Source: Ailurus styani
Taxonomy: Eukaryota > Chordata > Mammalia > Carnivora > Ailuridae
Length of the DNA stretch: 64,000 nt
Direction of reading: 5' to 3'
Assembly: GCA_002007465.1 (NCBI GenBank)
Contig: LNAC01000108.1
Location: forward strand, 1,803,360 to 1,867,359
Under the pieces are notes generated by a model, which saw only the letters and a list, made by a program, of their open reading frames with translations, was not told where the DNA came from and did not search any database. The position numbers and the translations under genes are program-made. Below are positions 32,560 through 43,617 of this stretch, piece after piece. Numbering within the stretch: position 1 is the stretch's first letter; every line of letters starts with the position of its first letter.

Positions 32560-33430
32560 ATTGTCTTTCAAGCCACCCTCCCTATCTCTGTACTACCATT
32601 CACTCTGTCACCCAAACCAGGAACCTTCCTGTCACCTGCCACCACTGCTCCTCGCTCAACCGTCACTTCCAAATATTTCCAGAGTCTGACAGATTTCTCC
32701 CCAAATAGCACCCTTTCTCTCCATTCCCGCTGCCTCTGCCCTGATCCAGGCCCGCATGAGCCCTCACTCTGAGAATTGGAGCAGCCCCCCACTGGACTCC
32801 AGGCTCGCTCTCTCCCCAGTCCACTCTCTCCCTGCAGCTAGAGGGCTCTTGGGAAGATGCAGGTCTAACGCTGCTTCCTCCACTTAAAACAAAGCATCCC
32901 ACCGCAAGAGAATAAGAAGTTCAAGCATCCCGGACTGGCGCTTACCTCTCCAACACACCCCACAGCCAGGTCCCTTCACGCCTTGTGCCAGAGCCTCTGT
33001 GGTTTCTAAAGTTGCACCCACACCTGCACGCATTTCAGCCTGTGCCTCGCTGCTCCCCTGCCTGGGGTGCCCCGTGAGCCCTCAGAAAACTCTCCTCACC
33101 CTCTGGGAGCCAGTTCAGCTCTAAGGGCTCTCTGAAGTTCTCCCCAATGTCCTTCTCCCCCAGTGGAACTGCTCCTTCCTCTTGGTTCCCACTACACGCT
33201 ACACAGACTGCTGTGAGGGACTTGCCAAACCATGCAAGTGTTAATTGGTTAGGAGCCTGCCTTGTCCCTGCTGGACCGCAAGTTCCTGCAGGCCGGGGGC
33301 TGCCTCTCCATCCTCCTTTTGCCACATACGGGTGTTCGTTTGTGTGCAGCCAGGGCTCTGGATTTTGAGCCCCTACACACATCAATGTGTGTGATGCTTC
33401 TTGAGGATACTAACTCAGATGCCAGACCAG
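32560..33430 (+). repeat. L2 fragment
   Basis: Ordered L2-like segments: CAGAGTCTGACAGATTTCTC, TGAGCCCTCACTCTGAGAAT, AGGTCCCTTCACGCCTTGTG, GTGCCTCGCTGCTCCCCTGC, CTCTGAAGTTCTCCCCAATG. Confidence 0.6.
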
Positions 33431-33721
33431 GGTCACTAAGAGGGACACACAGAGAAGAAACTCTAAATACCTTCTCTCTCATGAATACTTTAAAACATGA
33501 TTTTTTTTTTCCTCAGCACTCCTATTTTAAAAAAAAATGGTTCTTTCAAAGAGCTGAGCTGAATCATCCGCAGGGCTCCCATACAGACTGGGTAAACCCC
33601 CCACAGATTTCCTTTTCAGAAAGAATACAATAAAATCCTGTGATCCTGTGATCCCTCAGGACACTTCTGACAGCTTCATGGGACACAGTTCCAGTTGAGA
33701 CTAATTGCTTCAACTCTTTCT

Positions 33722-33990
33722 TGGAAGTTCTCTCCTACGGCCTGTAATAACACTTACCAAGTATTTCGCACTCCGTGTGTGCTAAATGCTCAACCCCCAA
33801 CATCTTACTTAATCCTCACAACTGCCCTCCTAGGGAGGGGCCTCGCTGTCCCCACTTTACAGATGGCAAAGCTGGGCATGGAGAGAAAAAGTTACCTCTA
33901 GTGACCAGCAGGGCTGGAACTGGAACTCAGAACTGTCTTACTGCAGAGCCAAACAGGCTCTTAATGACCACAGTGTGCTGCCTTCCCAGG
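33722..33990 (-). repeat. MIR copy (antisense), long
   Basis: TAATAACACTTACCAAGTAT, TACTTAATCCTCACAACTGC, CCCACTTTACAGATGGCAAA and GGGCTGGAACTGGAACTCAG are the reverse-complement MIR in order. Confidence 0.85.
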
Positions 33991-34284
33991 GCGAATGAAA
34001 GACACAGGGGAGCAAGGGCAGCAGCCCCTATGACAGGCCTTCTGAGAGGGCGGCCTTCCCTCCCCAGCTGCTCAAGTGACCTGGGACCCCAGGAAGAGAG
34101 GGGCACATGTACCAGGCACTTCTTTGCTGGGCGGAGCAGCTCAGAGCAAGGCAGGGAGCTTGACACCTGCCACCCTTTGCCTACAGTGCTTTCTCGGCGG
34201 AGACTCCCCACCTTGGGACCGACTCTCCCCACTCAGGGGCCTGCAGTGGCCTCCTAGGAGGAAGCCAGTCCTTTAGGCTCTCCC

Positions 34285-34500
34285 CTCCTCTGCTGGGACT
34301 GACTTCAGACAGATGATTCTAAAACACAGATCCAATCATGTCACTCCTCTGCTTGAAAACCTTTTCACTGACCTTGGCATAAAGTCCTAACCTGTTAACG
34401 TGGCATTTCCTTGTCAACCTATACTGTCTTACCTTGCACCACGTTGACTTTCATACCACCATACGGAACGATCTGAGGTTTCTGGAATAAACTATGCATG
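34285..34500 (+). repeat. L2 fragment
   Basis: GATCCAATCATGTCACTCCT, CTGCTTGAAAACC and TAAAGTCCTAACCTGTTAAC match L2. It resumes at 34890-35100 (AAGCCTTCCCAGGACCTGCT) after two SINE insertions. Confidence 0.75.
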
Positions 34501-34506
34501 TACTCA

Positions 34507-34613
34507 GGGACGCCTGCTGGCTCAGTCAGTGGAGCGTGTGACCCTTGATCTTGGGGTCCTGAGTTCCAGCCCCATACTGGGTGTAGAGATTACTTAAATG
34601 AATAAATTAATTA
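34507..34613 (+). repeat. Carnivore SINE, short type (sense)
   Basis: CGCCTGCTGGCTCAGTCAGT, CTTGATCTTGGGGTCCTGAG, GTGTAGAGATTACTTAAATG: the short subfamily. Confidence 0.88.
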
Positions 34614-34627
34614 AAGCTTTCAATTTA

Positions 34628-34829
34628 GAGGCACCTGGGTGGCTCGGTCATTAACCGTCTGCCTTCAGCTCTGGTCAGGGTCCCAGGGTCCTGGGATGGA
34701 GCCCCACATCAGGCTCCCTGCTCCCAGTGGGGAGATTGCTTCTCCCTCTCCCACTCCCCCTGCTTGTGTTCCCTCTCTCGCTGTGTCTCTCTCTGTCAAA
34801 TAAATAAATAAAATCTTAAAAAAAACCCA
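34628..34829 (+). repeat. Carnivore SINE (sense)
   Basis: Head GAGGCACCTGGGTGGCTCGG to AATAAATAAATAAAATCTTA. The duplication CTTTCAATTTA flanks it (34617-34627 and near 34835-34846). Confidence 0.93.
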
Positions 34830-35161
34830 AAACCTTTCAATTTAAAAAACAAACTACGAATGTACTTATCTCTAAGTAGAACACCTTACCCTTTCATGCT
34901 CACTGGCTAAGCCTTCCCATCCTTCTAGACACAGCTCCACTGTCATCACTTTGGCCAAGCCTTCCCAGGACCTGCTCCCCGACCCAGGCTGGGCTCCCAC
35001 AGCCCTCTGTGCCTGCTGCAATTAGCTTTTTTACACCTTATTTCAACTACTTGTTTATAGGTCAGTCTCCCTTAACCAGACCACCAGCTTCTTGAAATAA
35101 GAATAAGAGATATCAAGTATCACATGACAGACATGGTTCTGTGTGTTTTAGATGAGTTAAC

Positions 35162-35666
35162 TTTTTTTTAAGATTTTATTTTTAAGTGATCTCTACACCC
35201 AGCATAGGGCTCGAACTCACAGCCCTGAGATCGAGTCACAAGCTCAGGGTGCCTGGATGGCTCAGTCGACTAAGCATCTGCTGTCAGCTCAGGTCATGAC
35301 CTCAGGGTTCTGGGATCAAGCCCCTGGATGGGGCTCCCGGCTCAGCAGGGAGTCTGCTTTTCCATCTCCCTCTCTCTGGACTTGAGCGCACGCTCTCTCT
35401 CTCTCTCAAATAAATAAATATAATCTTAAAAAAGGGTGCCTGGGTGGCTCAGTTGGTTAAGCGACTGCCTTCGGCTCAGGTCATGATCCTGGGGTCTGGG
35501 ATCGAGTCCCACATTGGGCTCCCAGCTCCACGGGGAGTCTGCTTCTCCCTCTGACCTTCTTCCCTCTCATGCTCTCTCTCACCTTCTCTCTGGCTCTCAA
35601 ATAAATAAATAAAATCTTAAAGGAAAAGAGTTGAAAGCTCCACTGACTGAGCCAGCGAGGTGCCCC
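35162..35666. repeat. Nested SINE cluster: antisense copy split by two sense copies
   Basis: The outer antisense copy runs 35162-35246 and resumes at 35624-35666 (GACTGAGCCAGCGAGGTGCC). Two sense copies lie inside, head to tail: 35247-35434 and 35434-35622. GTTAACTTTTTT before and after the cluster is the outer duplication; AAGCTC at both inner edges may be the inner one. Confidence 0.9.
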
Positions 35667-35679
35667 TACATATGTTAAC

Positions 35680-35855
35680 TTTTTTAATCTTCACAACAAC
35701 TCCATGTTATCACCCCTGTTTCACAGATGAGGGCACTGAGGCACAGAGAGGTTTATACCACTCGTCTACTGCCACACAGCTGGAAAGCTGCAGAGCCAGA
35801 ATCTGAACTCAGGGAGTCTGACGCCAAAGCCCACTCTTCACCGCTATACCAGAGG
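35680..35855 (-). repeat. MIR copy (antisense)
   Basis: CCCCTGTTTCACAGATGAGG, GCACTGAGGCACAGAGAGGT, GCAGAGCCAGAATCTGAACT: reverse-complement MIR. Confidence 0.85.
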
Positions 35856-36939
35856 GTCCTTGCTTCTCCAGGCAAGGACACTGTTGTTGTCATGTGGGAA
35901 ATGAATGAATAAATGAGGGCTACCTCCGCAAACCACTGTCAAAGCAGGCCGACCAGGAGTCCCCGAGCAGCTAGCTCACAAGCACTGTTTACAAACAAGG
36001 ATTTGTTTGTAATACAATTACATATTCTGGCCATACAATTACATATTCTGCTCTTCCTTATCTCATGCAAAACTAAGCCAAGAGGGAAATGTGCCCAGCC
36101 CAGGGTGACTACCTTCTTCCCCACTGCTCTCAAAACCAAGTAAAGCCAACCGGTTTCTCCCGTGACTTAAAACAGAGCAAAGTCTATCCTGCCACCAAAG
36201 GCAGCTGTCATCTCTTCCTTCCGCCAACAAACGGGCATCAAACCTAGGGAGTGGGGGTTGGCAGAGAACGCAGCGTCGGAAATCCCAAAGCCCTTACCCA
36301 CCACCCGGAAGGTGTGGCCGAGTGGTGTGGGAATGGGCGGACCTGACCCGGCACGGCAAGTGAAACTGACCACAGCACAGCGTGCTGTCTCCTAGGAAAA
36401 GGCCGGCCAAACGTAGCACCGGCAACCAGGTAGCTCTGACCTGCACCCGAACACCTCCCGCGATGCCCACATTTCCCCAGCTGCGACGGGTGAGAAAAGC
36501 TGGAGGAAGCCCTGGCTGGCCCGCCCTGGGGACTCGATCTAACTTTCAAGTCCCTGTCGGGATCGGGAGGGAAGCATGGAGAGGCAGAGGGTGTCTCTTG
36601 GGGGGAAAACCTAGCTGAGTTCAAACGCCGGTGCCCTCACTACTGGCCGAATGACTCCGGGAAAGGCTGGCAGTGCCCACCTCCCAGAGCTGCGGACGGA
36701 CTGAGGCTCCCCGCGGCCGCCCGGTACCCCGCGCACAGCAGCCCCCGCCCCCGCCGCCCGGGAAGGGCAGACCCCAGCAGAGGAGGGGGCGTTCGCTGTT
36801 GCCATTCCTGTCGCACCCGGACGGCCTCGGGCTGTCACCCCGGTCCCGCCGCCACGGCCGCTGAGGCCCGCCCCGCCAACCCGCACCCCCCCGCCTGGCT
36901 CCCGGCTCCGGGACCCCAGCCCTCACCTTCCCCCGGTGC

Positions 36940-36957
36940 TCAGCGCTGCTCGCCCAT
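36940..36957 (-). other. Upstream ORF of five codons (MGEQR)
   Basis: ATGGGCGAGCAGCGCTGA lies in the proposed first exon, 12 nt before the splice donor and present under any start site upstream of 36957. It could lower or tune initiation at the STK40 ATG. Confidence 0.5.
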
Positions 36958-37033
36958 AGTCCGTAGCCCGGAGCCGGGACTGCTCGGCGCTCCGTCCCGG
37001 GGGGCCGGGGCCGGGCCGGGGNCACCGCCGCCT

Positions 37034-37078
37034 CCCAGCGCAGCCACCCGAGCCGCCGCCGCCGCCGCCGCCTCCCTC
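37034..37078. repeat. (CCG)n trinucleotide tract
   Basis: About seven CCG units in the first exon (GGC on the transcript), poly-glycine in the frame of the ATG at 37081. Confidence 0.85.
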
Positions 37079-37616
37079 CATGGCTGCGGCGCCGCCACCT
37101 GACAACGGAAGTGACGCACCGCCCCCTCCTCTCGGGCCAGAGCCGCAGCCCCACCCCTCTCCCCGGACCCCGCCCCTCGCCTGTGCCTGCGGCCCCGCGG
37201 CCTCGGGATTGGGGCGCCATCTTGAGGATGGGCGGAAGCTTTCGGGCAGGAGGCCGGAATCCGATTGAGGATTGGCTCAGGGTGGGGTCTGGGCCGAACC
37301 CTGTAAAACGATTGGAGGCTGCGACACTAAGGGGGCGGTACTTACCGCTTATCTACGTCTACGGTGAGGCTGGGACGCGCACACCGCCCCCGCCCCGACT
37401 CCGCGGGACCTCGCGTGCCCTACACTCGCCCTGCCGGGTTGGGAGAAGTCTCCCGCAGTTGGAAGATCGGCCAGTTGCAGTGTATTTGTCAGAAAAATGG
37501 CTCGTCCTTGATCCCCATTTCTCGGTTTCTGGAGCTCTGTGCGGAGAGCGGCTGCAGTCGGGGTCAATAAAATGACAGGAATTCCTGTCTCAGCCTTCAC
37601 AATTTATTTCACTCGG

Positions 37617-37650
37617 CTTTGTAGAAACCCCTCGCCTTTGTAGAAACCCC
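37617..37650. repeat. 15-bp tandem duplication
   Basis: CTTTGTAGAAACCCC occurs at 37617-37631 and 37636-37650, separated by 4 nt. Confidence 0.9.
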
Positions 37651-38296
37651 GCTTCCACCTGAAGATCCCTGGAGCCTTGACCAGGGACGTTTACTGTGAA
37701 GAGGTCCTATTAACAATGCCAACCATGTAACCTCTCAGTCCCTCCTGCTGCAGTTTCGGTCTCTTTCTCCTCCTCCTCCAGCAACCACGCCCTCCATGAA
37801 TCAGCTTCTTGCACCAGCAGATGAGCCCTTTAAAGGGATTGCATCAGGCGGGTGACTCACTGAGGCCCTCTGAGAGCCTGGCTTCCCTCCTCTGGCATCC
37901 AGAAGCAGCTAGAAGGGCTCAGTGGCAGTGGCACCAACGACCGTGGGCCCAGTCCTTTGTCTCAGAGGTGTGAGCCAGTGTGCTGGCCACATGTGACTAA
38001 CTCCCGGGTGTCTTTCCAGCGGTCTCCTGCGTTGCTCTGTATCCATGTGTGGGCACACGTCTCCAGGCCTGTGTGCGCTGCTGGGCTTTCCTAGGGGCGT
38101 GCGGGCAGGTGCTTCCCTGTATGAGCATTTGTGTCATCTCCCATATAGGCAGTACCATCTCCGTACATGAGAGTCGGTGTGAGTGAGTCTGGCCGCCTCC
38201 TCCCGTGTCCATCTCTTTGTCTCTCTGAACGTCTGGTGCCCACTGGGCTGACGAGGCTAAGTGACAACAGGAATCCAAACAGCTCCTGCTGTTGTG

Positions 38297-38456
38297 TCAC
38301 ATGCTGCGTTAGGCACTTTAGAGGCATCAGTGTTGGGAGTCTGTTTACAGAAGCAGCAGCAGCTGGAGCTCTGAGATGGGAAGTAACCTCTCCCAAGACA
38401 CACACAGAGCTAATAATGCAAGGTTGTGATTTGAACCAAGTCTGGCAGATTCCAGA
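38297..38456 (-). repeat. MIR fragment (antisense)
   Basis: TTAGGCACTTTAGAGGCATC, GATGGGAAGTAACCTCTCCC, TGTGATTTGAACCAAGTCTG fit reverse-complement MIR. Confidence 0.65.
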
Positions 38457-38988
38457 AAGGCTAGATTTGAGTCCTTGCTGTGTTCTCTAAAAAGCTGAGT
38501 GACTCCGTGTGACTTCCTAGACCTTACCATTCTGTCAGAGTAGGGATCACACTTCAAGGGATTAATTACTGGGAGGATTGGGTGAGGATGGAAACAGCGT
38601 CTCATCTGGCCAGTAAAAGTGCTCACACTCACTTCAGTAAAGTTGGGGGCTGAAAGTCAGGCATGAAGGAGCCAGGCCACACGGCCCCCCCCAGCTTCTG
38701 TCTCTGACAAAGGGAAAACCTAGGGATTCCGGAAGCCCTGACTCTGCCAGGAATGAGTTTTGGGTTTTCCAGAGCTCTAATTATCAGCTAGATGAGTCAC
38801 TTGGAGCTGACACCACCATCCCCAACCCCCAGAGACTTTCAGTTGCCTCACAATATAGCATTTGAACAAAGAGGAGGAGGAAGAAAAAAGAGGGGAGAAG
38901 AGGTAATGAATAGAAACGAAAGGTGCCAGCCAGAGGAAATGAGAGACTGTCATCAGGACACCAACATGAGGAGACTGGCTGCACCACT

Positions 38989-39063
38989 CACACGCACGCA
39001 CGCACGCACTCACGCGCATGCACACACACACACACACACACACACACGAGTGTGCGCGCGCGC
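38989..39063. repeat. Alternating CA/CG dinucleotide tract
   Basis: CACGCACGCACG, then pure (CA)n, then GTGTGCGCGCGCGC. It is almost uninterrupted purine-pyrimidine alternation for about 75 bp. Confidence 0.92.
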
Positions 39064-39378
39064 TCCTGCTGCCTGCTGGCTCTCTAACTTGGGGCACGCC
39101 GGCAGATGGTACTGCCATAACAAAATGACGCCTGTCACAACAGCAGAGATGCTTGCTTGACGAGGTATAGGCAGATCTGCCTGTCACAGGAGGAGAGGAA
39201 GAAACCTTCACCCCTGAGGAGCTTCCTCAGGCTCGTGTGACCCAGCACACCCTGCGTACTGCTAGCTCCTGACTTCTCCTTGTGGCCAAGCCTCAAGCCC
39301 GGGGTATGGCAGAGTTTTGAGTGCCAGCCCCACACTGGTGGGGGCCCCCACGGAGGTGAGCGGGGGCACTGCGGGAAG

Positions 39379-39560
39379 CAGCATGGTGTAGTGCAGTGGT
39401 TACGATCACAGAGTCGGAGTCCTACAGACTCGAGTTCAAATCCCCACTCTGTTGTTCCCCAACTCTTCTATCTTGAGATCCCGAGCAAGTCACTTAACCT
39501 CTCTGGGCCCGGTGGTGCATCTGTAACACGAGGCTATTAATATATACTTTTGGTTGTTGT
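39379..39560 (+). repeat. MIR copy with well-preserved tRNA-like head
   Basis: CATGGTGTAGTGCAGTGGTT, GAGTTCAAATCCCCACTCTG, CAAGTCACTTAACCTCTCTG. The A- and B-box-like parts are still readable. Confidence 0.88.
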
Positions 39561-41374
39561 TATGATGAAAGGAGAGGATTCTTTCATCCCATGAAAATTT
39601 ATGGTGTGCAGAGCACCGAGATGTTGGGGGCTCAGGGGGACCAAACAGACTATGGCTCTGCCCTCCCGCCGCCCCTGGCACAGGTCCTGGCCCACAGTCA
39701 CAGTCAGCAAGTGGTAGCTATTTGTGACGACCATCTTGGCATTCTGCCATTGACTTCACCATGGGACCTGGGGAGAGCCCTCCCTCTTCCCTTTGGTTCT
39801 GAAGAACCTGGGCCTCAGTTTCCTCAAGTATAAAATGACAGAGTTGGATTGGGTCAGTGGTTTCTGATCTTCTGGCCATCGAAGCTTCTCATAGAATTTT
39901 CCCTCCACATGAGCCTCATATTTGATAAGATTTTGTCTCCCATACAACCTACGATAAATCGTTTCTTCCCTTTTATTAATTATAAGCTTCGCTTTACAGA
40001 CGCTAGGGCTTGTGATCAGGGAGAGCAAGCCAGAGTGACCACTGCTCTTTTAGTGTAATTTCAGCCCGAAGCAGGGGGCGCACCGGCCTGGTCACCCTTC
40101 ACGTACTATGTGCTGTCTCTCTGGGTCCTTTCTGGAACATCGACAGGAGCTCAAGGGACCCCCTTTGCCCTTGGGTGGGGGCCCTTCAGCTGGGGGTGCC
40201 AGACTGGAACTCAGGTAGGTAGCTGGATGCTCTCCTTCACATCCCATCCGGCTGAAAGCCAGGGGGCGAGAAGCTCCATCACTTGGGTGGCCCCCAGGGA
40301 GATGTGAACTTCCAGCTGTATGCCCACCCTGGAAGTCTGCTCCTCCAAATGACAAAGACCCCCTGCACTCTTCTCTCCAGGAGGGCAGGGCAAGATGGGG
40401 ACCCAGCAGGCCACCTGGGCAATCAGAATTTCTGGGGGCTCAGTCATCAACCGGGCCTCCCCATGTTGGTTTGCACACACGCTTGAACAAAGGCCCCGGC
40501 AATGGGCAGCAAAACACCAAATCCAATGGGGCGATAACATTTGGAAAGATGTTTCTCATCTTTTCCTTGGTGTCCCTTCCTTCCCTTCTGCAGAGAGTTA
40601 GGTTACTCTGCCTTCGTGACTTCGGGAAACAAATGATACAACAGAATGCAGAGCTCATTTTTAGCTTCTGAATTCCAAAAGCCTAGCCTTTGGGGAGGAA
40701 TGGAAAGAATTTCTGTGCATGTACAAATTTAGAAAACTGTGTAACAAGGGGGATCTGGGAGACTGAGACTCGGTGGGGGGAGCGGGGTGGTCCCTGAGAC
40801 GAGACCAGCTTCTCCTTAGCCTGGGAGTTGGAAGGTGTCAGCTGGGTCTCCGGGCCTGGGGAGTACCAAGATCTGAGCTCTTTTCCTGGGGGAGTGCCAG
40901 GAAATAACAAAACCCTCCAAAGAAACAGCTGTGTGCTGCATTTGGGCAAACAGGGCCTAAATAAACCAAGAGTCTAAGAATTTCCTGGGCCTAATACAGC
41001 CTGGGAAAAGTAGATTAAAAATCTGAACGCCAAGAGAGGTGTATGGGTTACTTCTGAAAGGGTCTGTGGGTCATGGAGGAGCAATTTGGTGGCAGCCTGA
41101 GTGGGCTGACCACAAAAAAGCCAGAAGGAAACGAGGATATCTCAGCGATGCTAGCGTGATCGGATGAGCACCAGACCAGACCGCCTTTCCCACGCTGGCC
41201 ACCTTCAAGGGAAATGCACTAGAATTCAACCAATTCCAAGGAAAGGGAGAACTTCGAATCAGCAGCATTGAGTTTCTGCCACTCTGGCTAAATGGGGTGA
41301 AGTAGGAACTCTGCTGAGTTAGGAAAAATTCAAGTTCTATTTCTCACACACTGGAAACTGGAACCAGTTACACT

Positions 41375-41795
41375 CCTCACACACAAGGCCTGGTATCATT
41401 TGCCCCAGTCCTGTCCCCTTTTCTAGCCTCCCCTGCCTCTCTCCCCTCTGATGGTCACAGTGATCCTGTTCCTGCCCCCCACCTCCCGGGTTCCCACCCC
41501 AGGACCTTTGCACTGGCAGTTCTTTCTGCCTTCCCCTGGCTCTTTAAACACAGACTCCTTGATTTATATTTTGCTTCTTCAGACCACACCTTCCAAAATA
41601 AAACCACCTCTGCGTTCTCTCTCAAGTACCCCGTTTATTTCCTTCATGACATCTGTACGAATTTTTACTTCTTTAATTGTCAGTCTTCCCCTCTGGAATG
41701 TCAGCTTCCCAGGGGCAGGACCCTTGTCCATTCTGACGTTCCTCGGTAGCTGTCATCATGACTAGAGATTGCTTAGTGGAATGAATGCTGGGCAG
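41375..41795 (+). repeat. L2 3' end
   Basis: CCAGGACCTTTGCACTGGCA, TTCTTTCTGCCTTCCC, CTCTGGAATGTCAGCTTCCC, AGGGGCAGGACCCTTGTCC, GCTTAGTGGAATGAATG. Confidence 0.85.
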
Positions 41796-42834
41796 CCGTT
41801 GGGGAAATCTGCCTTGCCATGGCCTGATGGGCACTAAGCTCCCCCCACCCCCAAATTCCTGGGACCCTGTCAGCCTTTCCCAGCAATCCAGGACCAGATG
41901 CCAAAACATCCCTATCCCTGGGGCTTGAAGATGTAGCTGTGCTCTACCCCAGAGGTTCAGCAGGAGTGTGTCTCAGCAAGTCTCTATCCTTCCAGTGCCT
42001 CGCGTGGGGATGAGAGTGGGCCTGCGGGTTCTGGCGCACGATGCTTCTGGAAGGAAGATGTGGTGCTTCGGTTCAGCAGTCCAAGCTAGCCTGATGGCTT
42101 TCCTCCCTGGCCTGGGGGGCTCCCCCTTGCTCTGTGGAGGTTGCGGAAGTTGCTGGCACACCGTTTAATAGAGCTGGACCTCTTGTTCATCTCCAGGCCA
42201 AACTCCCAGCATAAGCCCTCTTCATGTTTGGAAAAGTCTGCAACGGAGGCTGCTGTGGGACCCCCCCCCCACCATCCGTCACTCCAGATGGGGTGGCCCT
42301 CCCCGCTTACATCGACATCACAGTGAGGACCTCCCGTCTGTGCCTGCCCTCTGGTTTCTCTGAGCAGTGGGGTCCCTCCCCTTAACTGAGGCTATCAGAG
42401 GGGCCTGGAAACTCAGAGTTGTCTTCTCCCTGCTAGAGCCCACTGTTCTCTCCTGAAGGCAAAGGTCAAGCCTCAGGGACTTCTGAGACCTCTAGCCGAT
42501 GAAATAAACAGTATTCAAAAGAAATCATGGTGGGTGGGTGTGTGGGTGCTAATGAAGCAGATTCCTGGGTTCTGGATTCCGGTTCACATCTGGGGGAAGG
42601 GGGAGCCGGCAAAGCGGCTTTTCCAGACACGTCCCAATTGGTTCTGATGAGGTGGCTTAAGGACAACACGTTGACAAAGACTAGGAGCGAAAGCGAATGC
42701 GATGCCTCAGGTTGCTAGTGCTCAAGTGAACACACTCAAGTCCCCCTGCAGAAATGAAAGCACCTGAAGGTCAAAGGCCCTGCCTTACTCGAGACTGCAG
42801 TGCAATGGTCCTCAGGCTGGATTTCAGCTCGTGG

Positions 42835-42965
42835 TTCTTGACCCCCTCCTCCACTAGACTGGAAGCCCCGCTCTGGAAGGGACCAAACCTAATTCAACAG
42901 TGTGTGTTCAGCGGAAGGCCTGGTGCGTGGCAGCTGCTCTGTGGATGTTTGACGAGGACACGGCT
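42835..42965 (+). repeat. L2 3'-end fragment
   Basis: CTCCACTAGACTGGAAGCCC, GTGTGTTCAGCGGAAGGCCT, GGTGCGTGGCAGCTGCTCTG. Confidence 0.6.
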
Positions 42966-43257
42966 GTTTTTACTGAGACGGTTGCTTGCCCGTGGCGGGA
43001 CTGGTATGCTGCAAGGGACCCATGACAAAGACCTGGCTTCCACCCCTGAGGCCCCCTTCTTCCTGAGGACCCCAAAACTTCTCAGAATCGGAGCCTGATT
43101 TCTTCCTGTGCAGCCTGATGAGCTCCCACACTCGAGGAGAGGGCCGACGATTACCTCAACCTCTCTACCACAGGAAAGAGCAAGGAGACAAACAGACTCT
43201 TCAACAGAGAACCTGAACAGAAAAGCCACTTTCCATCGGGCCAGACTGAAGTACTCA

Positions 43258-43617
43258 CCTACAATTCTCAAACTTTGCTGCTTAGTAGTATTGCCTGAGA
43301 TTTTTTTTAAAAAGATTTTATTTATTTGAGAGAGAGAGAGAGAGGGAGAAGGAGCAGGGGGAGCAGCAGAGGGAGAGGGAGAAGCGGCTCCCCGCTGAGC
43401 AGGGAGCCCAATGTGGGACTCGATCCCCAGACTCCAGGATCATGACCTGAGCTGAAGGCAGACACTTAACCCACTGGGCCACCCAGGTGCCCCTCACCTG
43501 AGAAACTTAAAAAGAATCCCAATGTCCAGGCCACACCCCATACCAATTAAATCTGAATAGCTGATGTGAGACTGGGGATTGCAATGTGCTCCCAAGTTTA
43601 AGTACCACTGCCCTATG
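43258..43617. repeat. MER5-type DNA transposon split by a SINE
   Basis: TTCTCAAACTTTGCTG (43263-43278) and, after the SINE, AGTTTAAGTACCACTGCCCT (43597-43616) are the two ends of a hAT-like MER5 element, with ATCCCAATGTCCAGGCCACA between. Confidence 0.7.
43301..43493 (-). repeat. Carnivore SINE (antisense)
   Basis: From the T-run and AAAAAGATTTTATTTATTTG to GGGCCACCCAGGTGCCCC, inserted in the MER5 copy. Confidence 0.94.

Larger units (their letters stand above)
16737..36926 (-). other. STK40 5' intron (about 20 kb)
   Basis: Separates the non-coding first exon from the start-codon exon. It holds most of the SINE, L2, L1 and MIR copies listed below, plus unique GC-rich stretches around 20-22 kb and 26.9-27.6 kb. 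No coding exon is supported inside it. Confidence 0.75.
36927..37085 (-). other. STK40: STK40 non-coding first exon
   Basis: Minus-strand exon ending GGGGGAAG/gtgagg at 36927. The upstream limit is not visible; the ETS-CRE site at 37106-37117 suggests initiation between about 37040 and 37100. Base 37022 is unresolved (N). It contains two upstream ATGs, at 37081 and 36957. Assigned by position in the CpG island and the strong donor, not by homology. Confidence 0.6.
36650..37440. promoter_or_regulatory. STK40: CpG island and promoter of STK40
   Basis: Dense CpG sequence spanning the first exon. Upstream of transcription it carries the composite CGGAAGTGACGC (ETS plus CRE half-site, 37106-37117), a YY1-type GCGCCATCTTG (37214-37224) and three inverted CCAAT boxes (ATTGG at 37208-37212, 37271-37275, 37311-37315). 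There is no TATA box. This is a typical housekeeping, dispersed-start promoter. Confidence 0.8.

Noticed and set aside
36621..37220. 199-codon frame across the CpG island
   Set aside because: It runs on both sides of the promoter motifs, is composed of G, R, A and P, and crosses the unresolved base. Explained by base composition.
39379..39460. tRNA-like sequence with A- and B-box resemblance
   Set aside because: It is the tRNA-derived head of a MIR; no cloverleaf closes. The carnivore SINE heads are likewise not tRNA genes.
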